A DNA stretch of 9,951 nucleotides from Gemmatimonadota bacterium. Lineage in GTDB: Bacteria; Gemmatimonadota; Gemmatimonadetes; Gemmatimonadales; Gemmatimonadaceae. Positions 1 through 6,090 of the stretch are shown here, in pieces (within the stretch, counting starts at the first letter, position 1; every line of letters starts with the position of its first letter). The notes beneath the pieces are model-generated. The model was not told the origin of the DNA, did no database searches, and saw only the letters and a list, made by a program, of their open reading frames with translations. The position numbers were made by a program, and so were the translations under genes. The stretch lies in assembly GCA_003131365.1 (NCBI GenBank), contig PKVB01000129.1, forward strand, positions 7,024 through 16,974, in the 5' to 3' direction.

Positions 1-1388
1 TCGAAGAACTGAATCTCCACCACCGGCTTGAATCCGCGCAGCGCCAGCCCGATAGCTCGGCCGACAATGTTCGCTTCCGCCAGCGGGGAGTTGTAGACGC
101 GCGCTCCGCCGAATTCCTTCTGGAGCCCCCACGTAACCTTGAACACTCCGCCCTTTCCTTTGACCTTGCCGATATGCTCCTCGCGCGAGACATCGGCGAC
201 GTCCTGGCCGAAGACGAGAATCTTCTTGTCGCGCCGCATCTCGTCCTTCATGCAGGCGTTGAGCAGATCGACCATCGTCGTCGGGTCCCCCGAGAATTGG
301 GGATCATCCTCTGTGTCGAACTGCTCGCCGGTCGGATCGATGTCTGGTGAATAAACGCCGAAGTAGACCGTCTCCGGTCCTGGCTGCGACTGAGCAAGGG
401 CGTCGTCCGTTGCCGCGAGAACGATCGTATCCACCTCTTCCTGTATTTGCTTGAGCTCGCTTTCCGTCGCGTGCCCTTCGCTGAGAAGCCACTTCGGGAA
501 TTGCGTCACCGGATCGCGTGCGGCATCCGCGTCGCGTTCGGCCGGCGGGCGGTACATCTTCTCGTCATCCGACAATGAATGGGAGTACGGACGGATGACC
601 CGCGCGTGCACGAGCGCCGGACCCTTTCGCTCCCTCGCGTAATCGACCGCGCGCTGCATGGTATCGTAGCTGGCGAGCAGATCGCACCCGTCCACCTCTT
701 CAATGAAGAAGTCCGGAAAGGAGCGAACAAGCCTGGAGATGTTGCCGCCGGTTGTGTTCACTTCGACCGGAACCGAGATGGCATAACCGTTGTCTTCGAC
801 CAGGTAGACGACGGGGAGCTTGAGGTTCGACGCGGTGTTCAGGGATTCCCAGAACTCCCCTTCACTCGTAGTGCCCTCGCCGGTGGTGACAAGGACGACC
901 TCGTCTTTCTGGAACCCTTCCGAGATGTTGAGCAGCTTGGCGCGGAGTGAGGCCTCCGCGGAGCCAACGCCCTGGAGGAACTGCGTCCCGGTCGGTGAGG
1001 AAACCGACACGATGTTGTACGCCTTGTGTCCCCAATGGCTCGGCATCTGGCGTCCGCCCGAGGCCGGATCAACCGCCGCGCCCACAGCCTCATACAGCAT
1101 TTCGGCCGGCGTGACGCCGAGCTCGAGGCAGAGAGCGCGATCGCGATAGTACAGGTAGAACCAATCGTAAGTCGGCTTGAGAACCATTCCGGCCGCGGTG
1201 AGAATGGCCTCGTGACCCGCTCCAGAGATCTGGAAGAAGATCTTGTTCTGCCCCTTGAGCTGGACTTCCTTGTCGTCCAACCGGCGCGACAGCAGCATGT
1301 TGCGATAGGCTGCAACGAGCTGTTCAGGCGAGAGACGGACGCTTGGTGACCCTGTGGATTTGCGATCGGGGATGGTTCTGGTGGCCAT
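1..1388 (-). CDS. Fused alpha/beta E1 subunit of a 2-oxo acid dehydrogenase complex (ThDP-dependent), partial
   Basis: This is the N-terminal 462 codons of a thiamine-diphosphate-dependent E1 component, which decarboxylates a 2-oxo acid and passes the acyl group to the lipoyl domain of E2. Residues about 20-330 match E1 alpha. The ThDP motif starts with GEG at 170-172, followed by TTSEGEFWESLN, and closes with EDNGYAIS at 198-205. The SHSLSDDE loop at 269-276 resembles the serine loop of branched-chain E1 alpha. From about residue 370 the chain continues into E1 beta (VFGQDVADV, GGVFKVTWGL, VYNSPLAEANIVG, PVVEIQFF), so alpha and beta are one polypeptide. Beta E438 in SPLAEAN aligns with the ThDP-contacting glutamate of the family. 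The ATG is preceded by GGAG with 4 nt spacing. No stop is reached: the gene continues past position 1. Branched-chain 2-oxo acids (2-oxoisovalerate) are the likeliest substrate; pyruvate or another 2-oxo acid is possible. It is transcribed divergently from the lipoprotein gene. Confidence 0.93.
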   Translation of the reverse strand, partial: MATRTIPDRKSTGSPSVRLSPEQLVAAYRNMLLSRRLDDKEVQLKGQNKIFFQISGAGHEAILTAAGMVLKPTYDWFYLYYRDRALCLELGVTPAEMLYEAVGAAVDPASGGRQMPSHWGHKAYNIVSVSSPTGTQFLQGVGSAEASLRAKLLNISEGFQKDEVVLVTTGEGTTSEGEFWESLNTASNLKLPVVYLVEDNGYAISVPVEVNTTGGNISRLVRSFPDFFIEEVDGCDLLASYDTMQRAVDYARERKGPALVHARVIRPYSHSLSDDEKMYRPPAERDADAARDPVTQFPKWLLSEGHATESELKQIQEEVDTIVLAATDDALAQSQPGPETVYFGVYSPDIDPTGEQFDTEDDPQFSGDPTTMVDLLNACMKDEMRRDKKILVFGQDVADVSREEHIGKVKGKGGVFKVTWGLQKEFGGARVYNSPLAEANIVGRAIGLALRGFKPVVEIQFF

Positions 1389-1523
1389 GTTTCTCCGGCG
1401 GACGGGGTCGAGCTGTCCCCCCAAAAAATAGCAGGTAACGCGCCGCAGCGGCTATCGGTTTGGCCCTTTGCGCCTGGCCGGCTTTCTGCCTATCGTCAGA
1501 GTCCAGGCAACCAGGAGGCGCGG
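1389..1523. other. Divergent intergenic region between the E1 and lipoprotein genes
   Basis: This 135-bp stretch separates two genes reading away from each other, so it should hold the 5' leaders and promoters of both. On the minus strand a T-rich stretch including TATTTT lies about 35 bp upstream of the E1 ATG and is the only AT-rich candidate -10. I could not find a convincing -35 at 16-18 bp from it. The same spot on the plus strand reads as a run of six C followed by six A (1417-1428). No small ORF with a ribosome binding site and no stable terminator is evident. Confidence 0.5.
1513..1518 (+). promoter_or_regulatory. Ribosome binding site of the lipoprotein gene
   Basis: A perfect AGGAGG lies 5 nt before a GTG at 1524 and 8 nt before a second in-frame GTG at 1527. 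It supports a non-ATG start here. It does not decide between the two adjacent GTG codons; the 8-nt spacing to 1527 is nearer the usual optimum. Confidence 0.75.
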
Positions 1524-1946
1524 GTGGTGACCAGAGGTTTTCGCCTTTTCGCGGTGGTCATGGTTCTGGCCGCTTGCGCGCAGCAGACTGCCGGGGCTCC
1601 GTCCGGGCCCGATGGAGACAAGATCGTGCTCACCGGCGACCAGAAAGCCGACTGGGCGCAGATAGTCGCGCTCGAGAATGAAGCGAAGGCGCTCGTCCAA
1701 ACCGACGGATGCTCGTCAGCCTGGGACTGCCGCACGGCTCCTGTCGGCTCGAGAGCATGTGGAGGGCCCCGCTACTATCTGGTCTATTGCTCCCGCACGA
1801 CCGATTCCACCGCGCTGTTCCGGAAGCTCGACGCGGTTGCCGCCGCCGAGCGTGAATTCAACTCGAGATATCAGATCGTGTCGACCTGTGAATTCAGACT
1901 GCCGCCGAAAGTCGCTTTGAGCGGATCGTCCTGCCAGGCGCACTAG
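1524..1946 (+). CDS. Small cysteine-rich secreted lipoprotein of unknown function
   Basis: This 140-residue protein is probably exported and lipid-anchored. It begins with a short basic N-terminus (TRGFR) and a hydrophobic stretch LFAVVMVLAAC ending in a lipobox (LAAC, lipidated cysteine C18), followed by a flexible AQQTAGAPSGPDG linker. The mature part has six further cysteines at 63, 69, 79, 89, 122 and 137. Between them are DCRTAPVGSRACGGP and YYLVYCS, followed by a charged, probably helical segment at 91-115. An even number of cysteines outside the lipobox suggests up to three disulfides in the periplasm or at the cell surface. I cannot name the family and assign no function. The start is GTG, at 1524 or 1527, behind a strong AGGAGG. 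The gene is divergent from the E1 gene and ends 3 bp from the stop of convergent nadE. Both neighbours look unrelated, so context gives no functional clue. Confidence 0.82.
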   Translation: MVTRGFRLFAVVMVLAACAQQTAGAPSGPDGDKIVLTGDQKADWAQIVALENEAKALVQTDGCSSAWDCRTAPVGSRACGGPRYYLVYCSRTTDSTALFRKLDAVAAAEREFNSRYQIVSTCEFRLPPKVALSGSSCQAH

Positions 1947-1949
1947 CGA

Positions 1950-3860
1950 TCAGTAGTCCACGGGCCTGAGGTAGGATTCTCCGATTCCCGTGAGGCTTAG
2001 GAGCGCCACAGTCGGAAGCTTTCGCTTCCAGTGCGTTCCGGCCAGGCGCTTCCGAACGAGCTCGACCATGTCCGGATCGAAACCGCGTGCCACCAGCGAT
2101 GAAGGGCTGTATCCGCTCACCAGCCAATTCAGAATCTTGTCCGCCTTGGCGTAGCTGATTCCAAAATCACCTTCGTCGGTCTGGCCAGCGATCAGGTCAG
2201 CGGACGCGGGCTTGCTCACGATCACCTCGGGAACGCCGAGGAATTTCGCGAGCTCCCACACCTGTGTCTTGAAGAGATCGCCGAGCGGATTGATTGGCGG
2301 CGAATCATCGGCGTGCCAGGTGAAGTAGCCGAGCAGTCTCTCGGTCTTGTTGCCGGTACCGACCGGGAGCGCGTGATATTTCGCCGACTGGTCGAACAGT
2401 ACGATCATCCGCTCCCGCGCCATCACGTTTCCTCGACGCGCGGGGTCGGCATCCGGCTCGCTCGCGAGATAGCCGTCCACGGCCGGCGAGATGTCGATTG
2501 TGCGCGGCTGGATGCCGAGCTCATCGATCACGAGCTGCGCGTGGGCGAGGGAATCCGGATTGGAGCTCCGATAGGGCATGCGGACGGCCACTACGTTCTC
2601 TTTTCCAAGCGCCTGCGCGGACAGATAGGCGGTCACGGCCGAGTCGACTCCGCCCGAGAGGCCGACCACAGCTTTCTCGAATCCTCGGCGCTCGAATTCC
2701 TCTCGCAGAAAGGAGACGAGCCACCCCGCGGTCAGCTCAGGATCGATCTCGAGTGGCGGCGGCCCCGATCGAGATTCGGGTGCGCGCATCACGGCGATTG
2801 GTTCGGTGCCATTGCGACTCGCTTCAGCCTTGTCCGCGCCGCGCTTCGAGCTCTTTGCCGGCCGCTTGGTCGCCGCGACGCGGTCTGCACCCGCGCTTCG
2901 GCTCGCCGGAGTTAGCGGTCCTCCATCTGTCGGCTCGTCGTCGTAGCTCAATTCCAGCCGCTCACCCGCCTGAATTCGATCGACCGTTCGCATGAGGTGC
3001 GGCATCATCGTCTGAAGGTCGGTAAGCAGCGGCGCGTCGGACCGGGCACGCGTCAGATCCTGCGGATCGAGCGAGATCGTCATGATCGTCTCGTCCCATA
3101 GCGGTGCACGCGCGCGGACATCTCCGTGCGGTCCACAGATTATTGACCCGCCGGCGAACGTTTTTCCGCCTTCGGTGCCGACGAGATTCACCAGCGCCAC
3201 GAACACGCCGTGCTCTTCGGCCATGTCACATGCGAGTCGCTCCCACCGTTTCAGATTGGCTGGAACCGGACCCTCGTCCTCGCGCGGCCAGATGCCACGT
3301 GCCGGCGACGCGGAGACAACGAAAACCATCGTGGCCCCATCCAGCGCGGCGACGGTCCCCGTAAGGCTGTGCCAGGCATCTTCACAGATCAGCATGGCGG
3401 CCCGGCCCCATGGCGTGTCGAACGCCCGCACCTCGAATCCGCGATCGACGAATCTTTCCTCGTCGAACATCCCATAAGTCGGCAGAAACAGCTTGCGGTG
3501 GACGTGGCGGATCACCGGCTGGTCGCCTCCCAGCGTCACATAGAGCGCGCTATTATAGAAGGCGTTGTTCCACACCTCGTAGAACCCAATGCACACATCG
3601 AGTGGCCGCGGTGTAGTAACTGCGGAGGCGTACTGCGCCTGAAGATCCCGGGCGAAAGCGCCGGCTGTCGTGGCGACGTCGCGGACACCCCCTTCGACGA
3701 AATACCCGGTGAGGGCTGTCTCCGCAAAGACCGCGACATCGGGACGGGGGTCGAGCGAGTCGATTTGCGAAAAAATGCCGGCCAGACGGGCGAGGTTGGT
3801 GGCGTACTCGCCCTTTCGCGGCTTGAACTGAACGACGACGAGATGAATAGATCGATCCAT
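1950..3860 (-). CDS. nadE: Glutamine-dependent NAD+ synthetase
   Basis: This 636-residue cytoplasmic enzyme performs the last step of NAD synthesis: it adenylates deamido-NAD with ATP and amidates it with ammonia released from glutamine. Residues 1-300 form the nitrilase-type glutaminase, with the Glu-Lys-Cys triad visible as E47 (FAETALTGY), K123 (HRKLFLPTYG) and C159 (LICEDAW). Residues about 370-636 form the synthetase, with the ATP pyrophosphatase loop SGGVDS at 402-407, GTGNKTERLLGYFTWHADD from 501, NPLGDLFKTQVWELA and the SADLIAGQTDE loop near 553-563. Between the domains lies a disordered-looking insert of about 54 residues (312-365) rich in Ala, Lys, Arg and Ser, unusual in extent. 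The ATG at 3860 is chosen because QFKPRKGEYATNLARL follows at the position expected for this domain. An AGAAGG directly abuts the ATG, which is poor spacing; an in-frame TTG at 3896 is an alternative. The start overlaps that of the divergent PBP gene; the stop is 3 bp from the lipoprotein gene. Confidence 0.96.
   Translation of the reverse strand: MDRSIHLVVVQFKPRKGEYATNLARLAGIFSQIDSLDPRPDVAVFAETALTGYFVEGGVRDVATTAGAFARDLQAQYASAVTTPRPLDVCIGFYEVWNNAFYNSALYVTLGGDQPVIRHVHRKLFLPTYGMFDEERFVDRGFEVRAFDTPWGRAAMLICEDAWHSLTGTVAALDGATMVFVVSASPARGIWPREDEGPVPANLKRWERLACDMAEEHGVFVALVNLVGTEGGKTFAGGSIICGPHGDVRARAPLWDETIMTISLDPQDLTRARSDAPLLTDLQTMMPHLMRTVDRIQAGERLELSYDDEPTDGGPLTPASRSAGADRVAATKRPAKSSKRGADKAEASRNGTEPIAVMRAPESRSGPPPLEIDPELTAGWLVSFLREEFERRGFEKAVVGLSGGVDSAVTAYLSAQALGKENVVAVRMPYRSSNPDSLAHAQLVIDELGIQPRTIDISPAVDGYLASEPDADPARRGNVMARERMIVLFDQSAKYHALPVGTGNKTERLLGYFTWHADDSPPINPLGDLFKTQVWELAKFLGVPEVIVSKPASADLIAGQTDEGDFGISYAKADKILNWLVSGYSPSSLVARGFDPDMVELVRKRLAGTHWKRKLPTVALLSLTGIGESYLRPVDY
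3843..3860. promoter_or_regulatory. Overlapping divergent start regions of nadE and the PBP gene (imperfect palindrome)
   Basis: The sequence ATGAATAGATCGATCCAT contains the nadE start codon on one strand and the apparent PBP start codon on the other, so both proteins begin with nearly the same residues (MDRSIH and MNRSIH). It is palindromic except at two symmetric position pairs, with GATCGATC near its centre. If both starts are right, each gene's promoter must lie inside the other's coding sequence. If the PBP really begins at TTG 3900, this is simply the nadE start plus PBP upstream DNA. Confidence 0.5.
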
Positions 3861-5942
3861 CCTTCTGAAGTTGCCATAGCGCAGAGGTACAATCAACCGT
3901 TGCGCGCCCTCGTCTTGGCCGCGCTTGTCGTTATGCCAGCGCTCGTCGGCGCGCAGCAGACCGGGGCCAACGACACGGAGCCCTGGACGATCGTCCCGAT
4001 GCCCCAGGCCTCGCTCGTCCTGGCCCGGGATGGCTCGCTCATCGGCGAGATCGGCAAGGAGATCCGCACCAGCGTAGCGATCAAATCGCTGCCGAAATAT
4101 CTGCCGCAGGCGTTCGTCGCCGTGGAGGATCACCGCTTCTACCAGCACGACGGAGTTGACGTCGTCGGCATCGCCGGCGCTCTCAAGGACAACATCTTCG
4201 GAGAGCGTCGCGGGGCGAGCACCATCACCCAGCAGCTCGTGGGCAACATGCATCCCACGCTCATCGACCGTACCGACAGAAGTCTGGGCCGGAAGCTCGC
4301 GGAGCAGTCGGCCGCGCGCGAGATGGAGAAGCACTACACCAAGGATCAGATACTCGAAGGATATCTGAACCAGATTGGATTCGGACACGGTTGGTACGGA
4401 GTGGAAAGCGCGGCGCGACACTATTTCGGCAAGAGCGCGTCGAAGCTCTCGCTGGCGGAGGCCGCTGCGCTGGCGGCGATGCCCAAGGGGCCGGCGCTCT
4501 ACGATCCGCTCAGGTATCCCGATCGCGTGCGGCAGCGGCGCAACGTCGTGCTGTCGCTGATGAATGATCAGGGCTACATCACGTCCGCGCAGGCGACAGC
4601 GGCGAAGGCGGCGCCGCTCGTGACCTTCCCCAATGCCGGGTATTCCGCGTACTCACCCTGGTTCGTCGATGTCGTTCGCGTCCAGGCCACGCGCGCGGGG
4701 ATTCCCGTCGCGCAAGGCGGCTATCGGATTTACACGAGCCTCGATCCCATCCTTCAGAACGCCGCAATGAGCGCACTGCTCGAAGAGACGGCCGCGATAG
4801 AATCACAGCCCGATTACGCGCATCCCAAATTCGTCCCGGGGGCGGAGTCACGGACGGGGGTACGCACGACAACCGATTATCTGCAGGGAATGGTAGTCGC
4901 GCTCGATCCAACTTCCGGGGATGTCCGCGCGCTCGTCGGCGGGCGCGATTACGGCGACTCGCATTTCGATCGCGCCGTTGATGGAATGAGACAGCCGGGA
5001 TCGTCGTTCAAGCCAATCGTGTACGCGCTCGCCATAGCCGACAGCATTGCGCCCAACACGATCTTCCAGGACACGGCTCTCGCGATCAACCTTCCAAACG
5101 GCACCGTTTACAGCCCCGAGAATTCCGATGGCCAGTTTCTGGGTCCGCTCACTCTGCGCGACGCGCTCGCGAAGTCGCGCAACGGGGTCGCCGTCCAGCT
5201 CGGTCAAAGGCTCGGAATGGATTCGATCTCGAATCTCGCGCACAGGATGGGGCTGAGCTCGAAGATCGCTCCGTATCCGTCGAGCGCGATCGGCGCGTCA
5301 GTCGTGCAGCCGCTGGACCTGGTCGCGGCCTATACGACCTTCGCGAATCTGGGCACGCCCGTAGAGCCCCGCTTCATTTACCGCGTCGAAGACAGGAACC
5401 GAAAAATCGTGATGAGTCGCGAGGTGAAGGCTCTCGCTCCGGCTCTGGACCCTCGGGTTACATACGTCGTCCGTGACATGATGCGCGACGTCGTCGAGCG
5501 CGGCACCGCCGCAAGCATCCGACGCTATCTTCCGGCATCGATTCCGGTCGCTGGAAAAACCGGAACGACCAACGACAACTCCGATGTGTGGTTCATCGGG
5601 CTCACCCCCGATCTCGTTGCCGGAGTCTGGCTCGGCTTCGACAAGCCGACGTCGATCACGGCCGGCGCGGCCGGTGGATCGCTCGCCGCTCCGGTGTGGG
5701 GCAAGATGGTCGCCCGCTATTACGCCGCGAAACCGGAGATTCTCACGTCACGTGCCGTCGAGCAGTGGATTCCACCACTCGGCGTGATCTTTGGCGACGT
5801 GGATCGCGCGACCGGTGAGCTCGCGACGGATCAGACTCCTCCGGAGCGCCGTTACACCGAGTACTTCGTGGAAGGAACGGAGCCGGCGTCCTTGAAGGCA
5901 GACCCGTGGAAGTTGTTCGCCTGGGGGCCGATCATTTTCTGA
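3843..5942 (+). CDS. Class A penicillin-binding protein (PBP1A-type glycosyltransferase/transpeptidase)
   Basis: This 699-residue bifunctional enzyme polymerises lipid II into glycan strands and cross-links their peptides at the outer face of the inner membrane. A hydrophobic segment (about 21-37, RALVLAALVVMPALVGA) anchors or exports it. The GT51 domain, about 75-250, has all its motifs: EDHRFYQHDG with catalytic E95, GASTITQQ at 124-131, RKLAE from 150 followed by KDQILEGYLNQI, and GVESAARHYFG. The transpeptidase domain, about 340-640, has SSFK with nucleophile S387 and K390, SRN at 445-447 and KTG at 572-574. No C-terminal PASTA or other extra domain follows; length is within the family range. 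The start is uncertain. ATG 3843 has only a weak GACGAG upstream and overlaps nadE. An in-frame TTG at 3900 would place the signal segment at the very N-terminus (MRALVLAALVV). The open frame extends farther upstream, but that is antisense to nadE and not PBP-like. Confidence 0.95.
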   Translation: MNRSIHPSEVAIAQRYNQPLRALVLAALVVMPALVGAQQTGANDTEPWTIVPMPQASLVLARDGSLIGEIGKEIRTSVAIKSLPKYLPQAFVAVEDHRFYQHDGVDVVGIAGALKDNIFGERRGASTITQQLVGNMHPTLIDRTDRSLGRKLAEQSAAREMEKHYTKDQILEGYLNQIGFGHGWYGVESAARHYFGKSASKLSLAEAAALAAMPKGPALYDPLRYPDRVRQRRNVVLSLMNDQGYITSAQATAAKAAPLVTFPNAGYSAYSPWFVDVVRVQATRAGIPVAQGGYRIYTSLDPILQNAAMSALLEETAAIESQPDYAHPKFVPGAESRTGVRTTTDYLQGMVVALDPTSGDVRALVGGRDYGDSHFDRAVDGMRQPGSSFKPIVYALAIADSIAPNTIFQDTALAINLPNGTVYSPENSDGQFLGPLTLRDALAKSRNGVAVQLGQRLGMDSISNLAHRMGLSSKIAPYPSSAIGASVVQPLDLVAAYTTFANLGTPVEPRFIYRVEDRNRKIVMSREVKALAPALDPRVTYVVRDMMRDVVERGTAASIRRYLPASIPVAGKTGTTNDNSDVWFIGLTPDLVAGVWLGFDKPTSITAGAAGGSLAAPVWGKMVARYYAAKPEILTSRAVEQWIPPLGVIFGDVDRATGELATDQTPPERRYTEYFVEGTEPASLKADPWKLFAWGPIIF
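3863..3893 (+). promoter_or_regulatory. Candidate promoter inside the 5' end of the PBP reading frame
   Basis: TTCTGAA at 3863-3869 is followed 18 bp later by TACAAT at 3888-3893, a one-mismatch version of the sigma-70 -10 hexamer TATAAT. Initiation about 7 bp downstream would fall at or next to the in-frame TTG at 3900. That would make the PBP mRNA leaderless and exclude ATG 3843. The -35 match is weak. A very similar arrangement precedes the sigma factor gene at 5937-5966. Confidence 0.3.
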
Positions 5943-5966
5943 ACCCCCCTCGGCTGGTGGTACAAT
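5937..5966 (+). promoter_or_regulatory. Candidate promoter of the ECF sigma factor gene
   Basis: TTCTGAA at 5937-5943, overlapping the PBP stop codon, is followed 17 bp later by TACAAT at 5961-5966, a one-mismatch -10 hexamer. Transcription would start near 5973, inside the 148-bp gap after the PBP gene, leaving an approximately 118-nt leader before the GTG at 6091. An ATG at 5965 overlaps the hexamer and could not be translated from this promoter. The assignment rests on motif resemblance only. Confidence 0.35.
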
Positions 5967-6090
5967 GACAGCCGCCTGGCTGGGAGTGCTGAACTCGCGA
6001 CGGGGGCGAGGTGGCGTATTCCGATTCCCAACACTATGTTCGCAAACCACCCCCCAAGTTCTCTCTTCTAGCCTTTCGGATGGCCCGGCT
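5943..6090 (+). other. Leader/intergenic region between the PBP and sigma factor genes
   Basis: This 148-bp gap holds the candidate TACAAT promoter element at its left end. The rest is an open stretch in frame with the sigma factor, starting at ATG 5965 with a GGTGG 4 nt upstream. The 42 residues it would add do not resemble sigma factor sequence. No factor-independent terminator follows the PBP stop, so read-through into the sigma gene is possible. Confidence 0.4.

Noticed and set aside
839..1315. 158-codon minus-strand open frame within the E1 gene
   Set aside because: It is the same strand but a different frame from the E1 reading frame, and is Arg/Ser-rich; the true frame shows continuous E1 alpha motifs.
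1934..1968. CAGGC ... GCCTG inverted repeat across the two convergent stops as a bidirectional terminator
   Set aside because: A 5-bp stem with a loop of about 24 nt and no T run on either strand is too weak to be called a terminator.
2313..2915. 200-codon open frame on the plus strand inside nadE
   Set aside because: It is antisense to the NAD+ synthetase domain, with an Arg/His/Gly-rich composition typical of shadow frames and no recognisable domain.
3210..3842. Long open extension upstream of the PBP on the plus strand, which could make a 910-residue protein
   Set aside because: It is exactly antisense to conserved nadE glutaminase coding sequence and shows no PBP features or signal segment; in GC-rich DNA the opposite frame of a real gene often stays open.
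3861..4421. Long open extension upstream of nadE on the minus strand, adding 187 residues
   Set aside because: It is antisense to the PBP glycosyltransferase domain and has no NadE similarity; the glutaminase domain starts immediately after the ATG at 3860.
5965..6090. ATG start at 5965 adding 42 residues to the sigma factor
   Set aside because: The added residues do not resemble sigma factor sequence and the ATG overlaps a TACAAT box; GTG 6091 gives a normal N-terminus. Not fully excluded, because a GGTGG lies 4 nt upstream.
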